Source: Peromyscus leucopus
Taxonomy: Eukaryota; Chordata; Mammalia; Rodentia; Cricetidae
NCBI RefSeq assembly: GCF_004664715.2
Contig: NC_051084.1
Span: forward strand, 65,151,334-65,215,333
DNA: 64,000 nt
Direction: 5' to 3'
Position 1 is the first letter of the stretch, and the number at the start of each line of letters is the position of its first letter. Below are positions 24,272-36,539 of this stretch, one piece after another. Made by a program: the position numbers and the translations under genes. The notes under the pieces are model-generated. The model made no database searches, was not told the origin of the DNA, and saw only the letters and a list, made by a program, of their open reading frames with translations.

Positions 24272-24405
24272 GCTTAATTTAATTTTACATTTCAGCCACG
24301 AATTCCCCAGTCCTCCCTCCTCCCGCCCCCCTCCCAATCTACCTCCCATTCCCACCTCCTTCAAGGCAAGGACTCCCCTGGGGACCAGGATGAATACTGA
24401 GACAG
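24272..24405 (-). mobile_element. Short L1 3' UTR fragment, antisense
   Basis: On + it starts 'ttaatttaattttacatttc', then 'agccacgaattccccagtcc' and C-rich blocks ending near 'aaggactcccctggggacca'. It is the same segment found at 29,740-29,900, and the C-rich part is the complement of the L1 3' UTR G-tract. It is inserted directly against the ORF1 relic. Confidence 0.7.
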
Positions 24406-25847
24406 CCTAGCACTGGGATAGACAGTTGACACATAACAAAAAAGTGAAGCTAATGGAGTGGGGGAAGAGGAAACTGAGCAAGAAGGACAGGCAGAGGGGA
24501 AATCAGCATAGAAATTAACAAATTAATTAATGAAAGCTTCAAAAAGAGGAAGACCTACCAGCAATAAGTAAAACATGACTCAAATAAAGATAATTGAAAG
24601 AATCGAAAGAAGCCTGCAGGTCCTTCTTAATTCAGATAAAACTCATTTCCATTAAGTCTGGCCATAATTAACATTCTCTGAATAGGTTGACTTTTGCTGA
24701 CTGGAAGTCTGTCTCCTAAGCCACTACCCAAGGGAAACTCAGAGAAGACTTCTCAGGAGCGAAGATTACAAAGATTTCTATAGCAATTTCACACACAATC
24801 TGAGGTCATATTCTTTATTATTCTCTCTGTTCTTCCCTCATTCTCTTTCTGCAGCTTCAATTCTCCCCTGCTTCTTTGTTCACCTAGCTTAAATATATGT
24901 TTTACAGGGGGCTTGAGGTAATTAGAAAAAATGTTACAAGGATTACCTCTTATTGGTCATAGCACATTCTTTGGGTAAGTGATAAGGACAGAGTCATTTG
25001 CCATGGCAATGCAAGGTTTCAAACTTTCTGATGTAAGACTGTGACCAGAGGCCAGGGGTATAGTGCTCGGTGAGACAAACTGTGAGACATAGGTATTTCA
25101 TCAGTTACATATACTTGCAAGAAAAGAATCGGCATGATTTTTTACATTGCTTTGTGTTAATAACCTTTGTTAGATATCTGCAACTGTAATCTTGTGCATA
25201 TCTGTAAAGTTTTTAAACTTGTGATCCGTTTACAGAAACATTTAGTCTAGTTTTAACTTGCTCTGAGGTAAAAATGAGCTAATTGTGTGTAAACTGAGTA
25301 AAAGGAACAACGCAGACTTTTAAGTGTCTTGCAGTCCTCATGGGACAATAGATCTAGTTATAAAGTGTATCCTAGTATATTTTCTACATACCAAAATTAT
25401 GCAGCTTAATGAGAAGTGATCTTCCTGACCATCCACAGATATCTGTGTCCCTAAGATTGAGATGCAATCATGAGATTACATATACACAGCATATGAGATT
25501 ACACACTACAACACAGGTATAGGGGAGACACTGTAGCTGCTTCTGAGCATGTGAAATTACAGAAAGAAGCAAGTTTCCAGAGTCGGTTGTCCTGCAGGTG
25601 GGTTGACATCTGAACACTAGTTGTCACCTGCTGTATACTTCTATGGCCTCCAACAATTGAGAATGTCATGTTATCACTTGGTGTAGAGATTCTAATTAAT
25701 ATTTCTGATTTTATTGCAGAGTTCCCCAGATGAAAAATTAATTGCAGAAAGATAGAAGGGTGAATATGGAATTATTCTTTGTTTGCTTTTCTAAATTTTA
25801 AAAATATTTAATAAAAAGGTACTTTGTTTGGTGACAAGAAGCATTTA
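24406..25847. other. Unassigned
   Basis: No gene recognised. Bases 24,600-25,100 have an LTR-like feel, but neither termini nor duplications were found. Confidence 0.35.
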
Positions 25848-26120
25848 AAAGGGAAGGAAGCCATTGGTGAGTTTTTTGTGCTCCTGTGAACAGCTTCATA
25901 CCCATCCTGTCTAAGCAGTTCCACTTGAACCCAGTGGGTCAAAAGGCAAAAGAATAGAAACAAATTCATAAAGTGTGATGTGGACCTGGTGGGGCTGGGG
26001 TGGGGATGCAGGACTGGTAGGGGTGGAGGATAAGAGGGTAGAGGATGAGTATGCTCAGGATATGGTATGCATGTTATGAAACTGTCAAAGAATAAATCAA
26101 CAAAAATAACAATGATGGCC
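25848..26120 (+). mobile_element. L1 3' UTR, older type
   Basis: Blocks 'cttcatacccatcctgtcta', 'agcagttccacttgaaccca', a GGGG/TGG-rich tract and 'atgcatgttatgaaactgtc' then 'aaagaataaatcaacaaaaa' follow an old rodent L1 3' UTR through its polyadenylation region. Confidence 0.6.
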
Positions 26121-28832
26121 CAGGAGAAAGAACCCATTATTTTTGCAATGATTTTTTTGAGAAGACAAAGGGAAATAGATAGACAAGGTTTATACTTCAG
26201 AAAAGTTCTGGGATTTATAGAGGAGCTGTGTGAGGTTTAATAGATTTGGTGCTACGGCCATATGGGAATACACCACCAATTACTTAAAATTTTTAATGAA
26301 ATGTAAGGCAAGAGTATGTGAATAAAGGATGCCTAAATAGGACAAAACTTTACATGAAATGGTATGGTCATGTTCATAAAATAGAAACTTAAAATCCAAA
26401 ATTCAGTGGTTGTGCAGTTGTGGAAATGACATGGCAAAACAGCGTTTATGGCTGTGGGTGATTGACATGAGATAGAAAAGGACATGCATTTGCAAAATCG
26501 AGCTTTAGACTCTGTCACTCAGGATCTGTCACACTGCAGATTTCAGAAACAGAAACAGTAAACTGCAGATGTTGGTCTGTGAAAATCAGACCTATTATCT
26601 TTCTCTCTTGTTCCCATATCTCAGCTCACTTGCATTTGATTTCTCCAATCAGCCTTAGCATATCTTGTTCACTTCATTTTTTTAGTCAAATTTTACTTGC
26701 AGAAGAAATAGCATAAAAAAACCCAACATTTTTTCTTGTCTCTGATCCCAGTACCCATTAGGAAGGTGTTCTCTTTTAGCTGACAGAATGTGTGTATTTA
26801 AAGGTGTGTGGACATAGCTTAAACATGCTTGCTTCATTTTAGCTGAAGGAAAAAGACTAACAAAGCTCTAAATGCTGTGGATGTATCTCCAGAGTGGAAA
26901 GATGGGTAGAACAATATACTAAGAACTTTTTAGGATAGCATAAGAATCATGAGGAAACTAGTGGTAGAGAAATAAGAATGCAAAAAATAATAAAAGGTAA
27001 AGACAGGTTAAGGAAGACCAGCCTCTTTAAGTTCATTTTTCATTAATCTTATTTTGTTTGGCAGTTCTGCAGTATTAAAACACTTTCACAAATGGATTAA
27101 AATATAATGATTATCCCTTTATTTATAATTATTTTTTCTTATGGTATTTAAAACATTTTCCCCAACAAATTTCATTTTTATTGCATCATTTCTTCATGCC
27201 TTTATCTAAGACAGTTTGGTCAGGAATGTTGCACACCCATGCCTGCATTTAGAGAGTTTTGTTAGTTTCTATTTTTTCATAGACACACTCTCACTCTCTG
27301 TTGCTTTAAGTTTGAAAAATATTATATTCTAAAAAAAATAAAGCCACTAAAACTGTGGGGTTGCCATGGAAATATAATGGTGGCAGGTTAACTTCAACTC
27401 CCCGTACTCTAAGCAAGAATGTCCAAGACAACAGTGTGGCAAAGAAAGCGGACATGACTGTCTGTCAGCAGTTGGGTGTATTTTCTTCTGTGAACGAAGA
27501 AATGCCCTGGGTTTTCTCTTAGGTTGCTTTGTACAGTTTTTGGAAAAATTCAGCCCCAGGCAGATTTCTGTGAATGTGGTTAGCAAACAATGAAAATATT
27601 TGACACTGTCTCATGCAATTCCTACATTCAAAAGCAACAGGATAACCGCTATTGTTATTTCCAGACCTGCTTTCAGAAAGAGAGAGACATATACACTCAG
27701 GCTTTTGATTATCCAAAATGTGAGGTTTTATTTGTTTTATATAAATATAATACCTTCCAGACTATGTGAAACATCTATTTGACTTTGAAATTTTTCCACT
27801 TATTTGAAGTCTACTCATTTTTTATTCAGGTTGTCCTCAAATGGCCCATCTTCTTTTGCATTAATCTACACAGAACGTCTGGAGTACAAATTCTATTGAG
27901 GATAATATATTTAGTATAAAAACAGTTCAAATTCTAAGAAAATTGTAGCACTGTCTGTCATTGTGGGCAGACAATAGATTCAGTTGTCATCTGCATGGAA
28001 GAGACATGTGTGTTCATTTGCTTCAACTAACTGTATCTGTCATCAAGTCTGATGTTCATGTCTAAGCTGTGGTGCATAATAGACAAGTGTCCCTGGAAAA
28101 TTTGAAGATGTAGTGATTACTGGTGACTAGCTTATAAACCTTTTGTTTCTTACATTTAAGTTAACTCCAAAAATACCTTTTTTAAAAATTGCTGGCTCAA
28201 TCTTATAGATAGTGAGGAAGGAAGATCATCCCTCTCTGTAGATGAATAATTATAAGTAATCATTTTCCATGTTATATAGCATCATCAACACTCATAATAT
28301 GACTGTCTGAATTTAGGATTTATTTAAAATTTATCTTAATTTCAGTATTTGCTACAAAGAACATTTGATAAATGGACACATTGGTGTACCCATCCTCCAC
28401 TTATTTCTGAGTCTGACAATTACTCCTGCACTACTACATCTGTTTCATGTTCCCCCTCATGTAAATGTAACTATGTTTCCTAATTCAGTTTGCATTTCAC
28501 TCATTTTAATTTCATTCAATATAGAAATATTTATCTAGCTGAAATAGCACAACGGTATAGACTGAAACACTGTTGGAAGTGAGCAATTCTAACTAACTAA
28601 TTTGAATTAGTAAATCTACAAAAGTCAAGTGAACATGCTGTTTAAAAAGAAAGAGAAATGTAAGTCAATGTGTTTTCTCCCCTTTTTATGTGTGATGATG
28701 TTCTACTAGACATTCTGCTATAAATGGATATTGTTCTTTAAGATAGGTAAAGAACTGATTGTAGGAGAAATACAACAGACTGTAGTATGGGAAACATAGA
28801 AGACTGAGGGGTGGATAGAGAAAAGAACATTT
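26121..28832. other. Unassigned, AT-rich
   Basis: No gene, RNA or repeat family recognised over 2.7 kb. This is one of the larger apparently unique stretches. Confidence 0.45.
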
Positions 28833-29287
28833 TTATTGATGCAGGTTGGCACATGTCATTGGGATGGGAGGGGAAACCCTGAGCTGGAAGTTGACTGGGA
28901 AGCTCTGGGTTAGGCAATTTATGAGACCCCTGAATATTTTCATCTTCCTTATCACATCACCAAGATGCTTGCCCCAGAACTGGTCTTTTCTTCCTCCTGT
29001 CTTTCCCAGAAGAGGAGTCCAGGTGTTTGTCCTTAAGCTGACCTTTCCCTCTATTGACCTTCCCCATAAGAAAGGAAATAGAACACTGTTTGCTTTCCCT
29101 GTTTGCATATATACATCCTGTAGCTTTCCTTCAATACAGTATATATGTACTCAGAGTTTACAACATATTCAGAGATATAAAAAATATTAAACAGTTAATA
29201 AAGTATTTATGCAGTTATCAGTATTTCTGTATGTATATATTCTAGGTGTACACACATGTGCATGGAGTAAGGATTGAGAAAAAGTGT
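28833..29287. other. Unassigned; opposite-strand open frames
   Basis: A 114-codon + frame (28,846-29,190) overlaps a 91-codon - frame (28,833-29,108). I see no domain, signal peptide or splice context in either. It could be a decayed exon-like fragment or chance. Confidence 0.3.
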
Positions 29288-29375
<88 letters not shown>

Positions 29376-29418
29376 CAGAGACAGAGACAGAGACAGAGAC
29401 AGAGAGAGACAGAGAGGA
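29288..29418. repeat. Compound (GT)n-(GA)n-(ACAGAG)n microsatellite
   Basis: GT units (about 29,288-29,328) pass into GA units and then into ACAGAG hexamers up to about 29,418. Frames on both strands across it are artefacts. Confidence 0.95.
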
Positions 29419-29429
29419 AACCACAACAG

Positions 29430-29685
29430 TTTGATGATAGGAGTCTTCCTACACTGTTCTTTACCTCACTGTAGGAGACATGGTCTTTCACTGAGCTCAC
29501 TGATTGGCTACATTATTTGGTGAGGAACCTCCCAAGATCTGCCTTCCTCTGTCCCCCAGAGCTAGAGTTACAGATGTACATGATCACATTTTGCTTCTCT
29601 GTGGATGGATGCTAGGAATATGAACTCTGGTCATCATGCTTTCACAGCTAGCAGTTTACTCAATGAGCTATCTCCTTAGCTCACA
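29430..29685 (-). mobile_element. B4/B1-ID compound SINE, old
   Basis: Antisense landmarks are 'gagctcactgattggcta', 'gatctgccttcctctgtccc', 'gagctagagttacagatgta' and the tRNA-like end 'ctcaatgagctatctcctta'. This is the order of a compound 7SL/tRNA-derived rodent SINE. The L1 at 29,698 inserted at its edge. Confidence 0.5.
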
Positions 29686-29697
29686 AATCAGTTTTAT

Positions 29698-30594
29698 TTT
29701 TTTCTATTGCTGGATTATACCAACTTTTTAAAATAAATAATTTTATTTTATAATTAATTTAATTTTACATATCAGCCACAGATTCCCCTGTCCTCCCTCC
29801 TCTCACTCTCCAGCCTTCTCCCCCAATCCACCCCCCATTCCCAAGGTAAGGTCTCCCCTGGGCATTCAGCCCAGCCTGATAGATTCAGTTGAGGCAAGTC
29901 CAGTCCCCTCCTTCCTGCACCAGGGCTGAGCAAACTGTTTCAGCATAGGCCCTAGGTTCCAAAAAAGCCAGCCCATGCACCAAGGACAGGTCCCAGTCCC
30001 ACTGCCTGGGGGCCTCCTAAACAGTTTAAGCTAATCAATTGTCTCACTTATCCAGAGGGCATGGTCCAGTTCCATGGGGGCTCCTTAGCTGTTGGTTCAC
30101 ATAAGTGGATACTAGACGTAAAGCAAAGGATAACCAGACTGTAACTCACAACTCCAGGGAGGCTACCTAGTAAAAAGGACCCTAAGAAAGACACAGGGAT
30201 TACCCAGCAACAGCGAAATGGATGAGATCTACATGAGCAAACTGGGGGTGGAGGAGTAATGGAGGGCAAGGGTCGGGGGAAAGAGAGCTTAGGGGAACAT
30301 GAGGTCCCAGCTGGATCAGCAATGGAGTGGGAGAACAAGGAAAGAGACATCATGATAAATGAAGACCCCATGAGAATAAGAAGAAGCAGAGTGCTAGAGA
30401 GGTCCCCAGAAATCCACAAAGATACCTCCACAATAGACTACTGGTAATGGTCGAGAGAAAGCCTGAACTGACCTACTCTGCTGATCACATGGTCGAACAC
30501 CCTAACTGTCATGATAGAACTCTCATCCAGTGACTGGTGGAAGCAGATGAAGAGATCTATGGGCAAATTCCAGGTGGAGCTCCAGGAGTTCAAC

Positions 30595-30657
<63 letters not shown>

Positions 30658-30718
30658 AGGGAGGGAGGGAGGGAGGGAGGGAGGGAGGGAGGGAGGAGGG
30701 AGGAGGGAGGGAGGGAGG

Positions 30719-30761
<43 letters not shown>

Positions 30762-30846
30762 ATATGAGCAAGAGATATGGAGACCATGATTGGAAAAAGC
30801 ACAAGGACAAATAGCCAAACTAGCAGAAACACATGAACTGTGAACG
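29698..30846 (-). mobile_element. 5'-inverted L1 insertion with 12-bp TSD
   Basis: 'aatcagttttat' flanks the insertion at 29,686-29,697 and 30,847-30,858. Left part (29,698-30,105): the L1 3' UTR in antisense with T-rich tail. Right part (30,106-30,846): the preceding end-of-ORF2/3' UTR region in sense, parallel to 62,764-63,345 of the full-length element ('atggatgagatctacatga', 'gacaaatagccaaac'). The right part ends '...tgtgaac' and the left part, read on the minus strand, begins '...tgtgaac', so the breakpoints meet. This is a clean twin-priming product. About 35 bp between two A-runs at the 3' end may be a short 3' transduction. Confidence 0.85.
30599..30757. repeat. (GA)n/(GGGA)n microsatellite inside L1
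   Basis: About 26 GA units, then GGGA/GGA units, then GA again. The homologous place in the full-length L1 (near 63,238-63,252) is a short 'gtgagaaagaagagg', so the tract grew from an L1 purine seed. Confidence 0.95.
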
Positions 30847-30858
30847 AATCAGTTTTAT

Positions 30859-31048
30859 ACAACTCCAGAGTTAACAGTGGCTCAGGGGAGGGGATAAGAG
30901 TATAGATAGAACAACTGAGGCTTTAGAAGCAAAGCAGAATGTCAACCAGACTGAACTGTACAGACATATGAGAGCAAAATAAGGGCCTGGAAACGTTGTT
31001 GTTGTTGTTGATGGTGGTGGTGGTGGTGGTGGTGGTGTGTGTGTGTGT
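30859..31048. repeat. Spacer with (GTT)n(GGT)n(GT)n tract
   Basis: The simple-sequence part occupies 30,995-31,048. The rest is unassigned. Confidence 0.85.
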
Positions 31049-31410
31049 TGGAATGTGGATGTGGTTGTTTGACTGGTAATTGGCCCCCATACGCTCATAG
31101 GGAATGGAAATTTTGGAGGTATAGCCTTGTTGGAGGAAGTGTGTCATGGTGGGGGTAGGCTTTGAGGTATCTTATGTTCAAGTTACACCCAGTGTCTCAG
31201 ACCATTTCCTCTGTCCTTGGGACAAGATGTAGGACTCTCAGCTCCTTCTCCACCACCACATCTCCCTGCATGCCACCATGTTACACCATGATGATAAAGG
31301 ACTAAACCCTTGAAAATGTAAGCCACCCCAATGGAATGTTTTTCTTTTATAAAAGTTGTCATGGTTATGGTGTCTCTTGACAGCAGTAGAAACACCAAGA
31401 CAGTGGATGT
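31049..31410 (-). mobile_element. URR1-like element, antisense
   Basis: It starts 'tgtggatgtggttgtttgac', has 'gccttgttggaggaagtgtg' inside and ends 'gtcatggttatggtgtctct' then 'agcagtagaaacacc', the reverse of the start seen at 45,392. It is non-coding. Confidence 0.65.
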
Positions 31411-32666
31411 TGCAGAAGGCCCAAGAAGACCCACTCAGTAGAAGAATGTATTGCTAATAACAAAATAAAAGACATTTCAAAAGAAAAGTCAGACTTCAAA
31501 TTATGAGTATTTCCTGTATTGTGCAATCATGGAGGAATTATGTAAGACTCTGAAATTGTAAAGCATAATCTGCAGATATATCATCTCTTTTTCCACATCA
31601 AACATGATCACAGCATTGCCCCTAAGCAATGCTTAATGGGCACCCTTTTGTCTGTGGTTATAAATTACTTAGAAACCTATCCCTTGGTACCCACTCTCAA
31701 GCATGCCCATTGATGCCAAGATGAGGTTTGTTTCGAGCATTGTTCTATAGCTGTAGTAAGCCCTTCACCTTCAAGGCACATTCCTCTTCAAGCAGAGATC
31801 CTTGCTGTTTATGTTTCCATACTTAGGTGGACTTATGCCTGAATATTTGAAAAACACAGAACCAAATGTTAAATGCCTTGCCTTTTCCCTATCCACTCTT
31901 AATTGTGTTTCCTTACCATACTCCAGAATAAAAGTGTGTCTGTACAAAAATGGCTGCAACAATTTAGAAGTTGACACCAAAATAGTAATTTAATACATAG
32001 ATGTGAAGTGTCCAAAACAATAATTTGATCATTTTCATTACTTGTGTAAAGAAAGCTGTAACACCAAAATACCATATGCAAGTGAAAAGGTTCTGGATTA
32101 CTATTTATACTAGTATTGGCTAATTTAAGTTGCTACCTAGAAAGAGTAGGTTTTAGTCGTAGCTTTACCGTACACAGAGGAGTTAGAGTTTGGTCATTTC
32201 TCTGTCCAGCCATTCCAGCTCTTCCTTGTTGAACTATGGATTTCAGCATCAGCAGCATCCTCCAGTGTCAGTCATCACACCGAGTCTTCCAACATTCACA
32301 TATTCAAGAACTCCATTTCTCTTTTCTCATTCTTACGTTGCCAGTATGCATTGGTTTATAATGACTCGACAAGAAAGACTGATTTATACATCAACAAAGC
32401 CATTTGTTATTTATAGTTTACTGCATTCTTGAAAAATATTAAGAGAGATTTGAAGTGTCCCCAATACACTGACACATATACATTAAAAATTAAGTATACA
32501 TGTTGGAGTATATGTTTACTTAGCTCGGTGCAGCCATTCCATAATAAACACCTGTTTTAAAGCAGTGAAAATGAGCGTTTACATGATATATACGTTTATG
32601 CATTGTTTGCCATTTAAAGTAATTATTTCAAAGATGCTAGGCTCTTCTTATTTTCTTTGAAAGTAG
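31411..32666. other. Unassigned
   Basis: No gene or repeat family recognised. Confidence 0.4.
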
Positions 32667-32820
32667 CAAAGCAACCAGATACAGTGACTCACACCTGCAG
32701 TCCCAGTACTTGGAAGGTGAAGGCAAGAGGTCATAGTGAATTGAACTTCTGCTATACAGTGAATTTGTGACCACCATGGAGTACATGAGACCATGCCTAA
32801 GAAAAAGTGAAGAAAATACT
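32667..32820 (+). mobile_element. Decayed B1 SINE
   Basis: Sense B1 landmarks: 'agtgactcacacctgcagtc', 'ccagtacttggaaggtgaag', 'catgagaccatgcctaag' and an A-rich tail. Confidence 0.7.
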
Positions 32821-33007
32821 AAAAACAGGCAATTATTATAAAAAATAGGGACATTATTCAATATTGTACCATTCACATCTATAACATGGAGATCACTATA
32901 ATTTGTTATAGTCCCTGTTCTTATTTTACTTTTGACTAGGATGACCATACTATTTACCTCACTTCAAATACAGTCTTTAGCTTAAAGAATCATGGTCATT
33001 CAGTGAA
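32821..33007. other. Unassigned
   Basis: Short AT-rich spacer. Confidence 0.4.
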
Positions 33008-33117
33008 TAATTTATAGCTATAATCCCACACTTTAGGAGTCTGAGGCAGGAGGATTGCTGAATGTTTAAGGCTATGTTGGACTAAAGTGGAATATTATGT
33101 TAAATAAATAGATAAAG
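33008..33117 (+). mobile_element. Decayed B1 SINE
   Basis: 'tataatcccacactttagga' and 'gtctgaggcaggaggattgc' identify the left half of a B1. The right half is very diverged and ends in an AAATA-rich tail. Confidence 0.6.
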
Positions 33118-33133
33118 AGAACCTTGATCTTAC

Positions 33134-33725
33134 TGTTGGACCCCAAAGTTTAGGGTCTCAAGTGGGTTCCCCAAGAACCCAGACTCCAGTCCAGTTGATG
33201 CAATAGCACAAGGATTTTATTGAAGCTTCTATATAGAAGGGCTCCTCTGCTCCCAAGAGCAAGAGTCACATCTTACTGCAGCCCCATGGGGGCTTTTAAA
33301 GGAAAAAACCCACAAAAGCCGTAAGATTACAATTCCCATACAATTTCGTTTCACAAGATTATGGTCTGATTACAGAGTGATCACAGAGGGGGTACAGTTA
33401 CATCAACAGGTACATTCTTCCTGAAACCTCAAGGGGGGGTATCAGGGCGGGAGTGGAGTTTACACAAAGGTCACAGTGGTCCTTCCTGGAACACCTGCAA
33501 CTATCCCAGTCACAGTTGAGCACATCTCTTAACAGAAATCTCTTTACATTGTTACATTTTGGCAGGAGTGATTGAGTAGTGGCTGAGTCAGGTTGCCCTT
33601 GGAACTAGATTTTTAGTTGCTCATTTCCTAGTGCTTGGGGGTATAAGCCTGAAGGGTTAGGGTCTTTTACTTATATCTAATGGAGTTTCATATACTCATG
33701 GTGTTGCATCTCACACTATATGTCA
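33134..33725 (-). mobile_element. Solo ERV LTR, antisense
   Basis: On the minus strand it begins TGACAT and ends CCAACA. It has AATAAA on the minus strand (33,216-33,221) and about 80 bp of U5-like sequence after it. Flanking hexamers 'tcttac' (33,128-33,133) and 'acttac' (33,726-33,731) differ by one base, as expected for an old 6-bp target duplication. There is no internal retroviral sequence. The family was not identified. Confidence 0.65.
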
Positions 33726-33731
33726 ACTTAC

Positions 33732-34373
33732 AGTCATTGCTGTGACCAGCAGTTGAATTCAGGGACTCTCCTAATATCATCCACTATGCACAACCCTACT
33801 CTGTTTTCTCCTGGCTTTTAATTAAGCCATGGGTTCCTCCTCAGCTCCAACCCACAGTCTCCAGAAGCAGACAAGAAGTATAGGAAGGGTGGGGGAGTGT
33901 TCTCACTTGGCGATAATCCTTATCCAGGGAGTGTTAGCCAGTATGGCTGATCTCTGCCCACTCATACCTGGAGGCATCTTGTACATCAATTATCACCCCT
34001 AGGAGATGAATACAGCAGAACAACTATTGCCAATTTATATTAAATTGCCTTCTTCTGAGATCACTCACTCTTCCTTTTTGCTTATTCCTACTCAAAGAAT
34101 TTAATCTCCCCATGCTACTAGCAGCTAAGTTTATGTGACAAAGCTGTGTTTTTTAAGAGGAATCAAATTGGAAAAGACAAACTTAGAGTGATTTGATGCA
34201 ATTCGTTCAATTTACAGTTGGGGAGATAAACAGCCAGAGAATCCAAGTTGCCTGGCTGAAGACACAAAATGAAATAAAGACTCAGTCTGGAGCTTTACTT
34301 CTTTGAGTTATTATCACACGTGTCTCTGTAAATAAGGCCCGGAGAAAAAGGTTATTCATTGTCTCATTCATAT
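33732..34373. other. Unassigned
   Basis: No gene or repeat family recognised. Confidence 0.4.
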
Positions 34374-34408
34374 TCACACACATGCATACACGCACGCACA
34401 CACGCACG

Positions 34409-34464
<56 letters not shown>
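34374..34464. repeat. (CA)n microsatellite
   Basis: Imperfect CACG/CATA units at the left lead into a long uninterrupted CA run. Confidence 0.95.
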
Positions 34465-34465
<1 letters not shown>

Positions 34466-35541
34466 GCACTCCTTTATCTCTCCCTAAAGACAAATCTAAA
34501 ATAGAGGACTATGCTTTTAACAGGCTTAGAGATATACAGCGATGTTTATTCTTGCTCCTGTTTGTAGTTAATATTAAATATGTAAATGTTTTAGTCTCGG
34601 CATGAGAAATGCCAATTATATCTACTGTGAATTCCTGTGGTCTTTTCTGATAGGCCTGAAAAAAGGAACTTGAGAAGAATTTGTATAAATTTTGAAGTAA
34701 ATTGAATACTTGCGTGTGAGAAACTTGAGAGGAAAAATTATTCAGACATAAAACTGTTTCAGCAGTTAAAGAAATCAGCAATTTTCTTTCAATAATAAAA
34801 ATCTTTCTGTGACAGCTAGCTACAGCCCAAAATTACTGAGACATAAAGTAAGGCACATACATTTGAGATAAATCAAGTCTGTGTGCATGGAACAACAAAA
34901 ATAAATTGATTGAAACATCAGAAGTAGCAAAGGGAATAGATTCTCTCAACCATAATAATGTTCGTTTTAACATGTTAAAAATTCACTTTGATTTTGTTTT
35001 CTTGTGTAGGCATGAGTTTAGGTCATAAAGAACAAAGTTTGCATATTTATCTACCAGTTATTAGTTATACCAGTCTCTACTTTTTAAATGGACATTATAA
35101 TTTTTATTATGAACAACTAACATTATAATTTTATCTTTATTTTCAACCTTTTAAAGCATGGCTGTTTAATGTCATAGAAAGGTGATCCTGTCAAATTATA
35201 ATAATGTTATTTTACTAGTTTACTAATAACTACTAATGTTATTTTTAGGCTAAAAATTTTGATTTCCAAGTAATAACTTCCTATACATCTGGTAATTTAA
35301 AAAATGATCACAATTTTGCCAGTACCATCTTCTTCACACATACATGTTTTTTTAAGAATAACAGTATTTTTTGAACATAGTTGTTTTGATAAATCACCAG
35401 GGGTTCCAAAGACAATTGACTTGAGTTTTCTTTGACCTCCTGATATATTTTGCAATGTTCACTTTTGCTAAAATCCTGTTGACATCAATGGGTTATTGTT
35501 TCATGATCCCTTTGTCATTTCCCATTCAAACCTATGAGATC
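34465..35541. other. Unassigned, AT-rich
   Basis: Nothing recognised. Confidence 0.4.
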
Positions 35542-35775
35542 AGAGGCTGGAGAAATGGCCCAATTGTTCAAAACAATTGCTGTTCTTTCATAGGATCTGG
35601 GTTGGTTCCCAGTACCCATATGTTGGCTCACAACTGTCCATAGCTCCGATGTCAGGGTATATGATGCCATCTCTGTTGTTATCAGGCACAAGACACACAG
35701 GCTGTGCACATACACTTATGCACATAAAATTAAACATTAAATTAAATTAAAATAAATCTTTAGAAAAGAAAAACT
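35542..35775 (+). mobile_element. B3 (B2-superfamily) SINE
   Basis: The tRNA-derived head 'gaggctggagaaatggccca' has a recognisable pol III A-box, and 'gggttggttcccagtaccc' holds the B-box. The B3-type body ('aggcacaagacacacaggc') and AATAAA-containing A-rich tail follow. It is moderately diverged. Confidence 0.9.
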
Positions 35776-36083
35776 ATATAAACACTGTAGCATTTCTAGG
35801 GAGGACACAAAATGTTTGCTGGGTGAATTTCTACCTCTTTAGTACTGATTTTTACAATCCTTAAATAAATTAATACAAAATCAGCATGCACATAATCCAG
35901 CTTCCTACAGATCTAGTTCTCTGAGTGAGGCTTAACAACAATGAATAGTTATAAAGTAGAGAACAGTTTCAACATTTCTAAAGCCTTCTCAAGACTTCAG
36001 ATCTGCATTTTGGCCTTAGAATTTACATTTGTTTTAATGTCACATAAGTGAAATCATGTAGACTTGTTTTTGTTGTTATAGTT
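35776..36083. other. Unassigned
   Basis: Nothing recognised. Confidence 0.4.
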
Positions 36084-36345
36084 TTAAAATTTGGAGGCAC
36101 TGGGAATAAAATCCAGTACACTGGCCGGGCGATGATGGTGCATGCCTTTAATCCTAGCACTAGGGAGGCAGAGACAGGCAGATCTCTGTGAGCTCGAGGT
36201 AGCCTGGTAATTAGAGCTAGATCCAGGACAGTCAAGACTACACAAAGAAACCCTGTCTTGAAAAACCAAAAGAAAAAAAATTCAGAGCACTATTCATGCT
36301 AGACAAACATTCAATTGGTGAGCTAGATTCTTAGCCCAGAATGAA
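36084..36345 (-). mobile_element. ID-like SINE interrupted by a B1
   Basis: The two flanks of the B1 join into 'gcactgggaataaaatccag' plus 'agcactattcatgctagac' and 'ggtgagctagattcttagcc', an antisense ID-type tRNA head. It therefore predates the B1. Confidence 0.6.
36123..36277 (+). mobile_element. B1 SINE with target duplication
   Basis: A full B1: 'ggccgggcgatgatggtgca' start, 'tttaatcctagcactaggga', 'gcagatctctgtgagctcga', 'aagaaaccctgtcttg' and A-rich tail. Flanks 36,109-36,122 and 36,278-36,291 match at 11 of 14 positions, the expected diverged target duplication. It is inserted in an older ID-like SINE. Confidence 0.92.
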
Positions 36346-36539
36346 CACCCATCTCCTCCAATGGTACTTATTTTAATTAGCACACTGTATATGACACCAT
36401 TCATGCTGCACAGGAATTACCTTTTTAAAAATGTAAACTGGTCATGACCTATGGCAGGGCTGTGGACATCAGATTTTTATAGTTAACTCACATAATGAAG
36501 ACAAATATTAATTTTGATTCATTTCTAAGGATAGGATGC
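36346..36539. other. Unassigned
   Basis: Nothing recognised. Confidence 0.4.

Noticed and set aside
29187..29523. Ser/Leu/His-Thr-rich and Arg-Glu-rich small proteins
   Set aside because: They are translations of the compound GT/GA/ACAGAG microsatellite. The same applies at 19,118-19,475 and 30,438-30,862.
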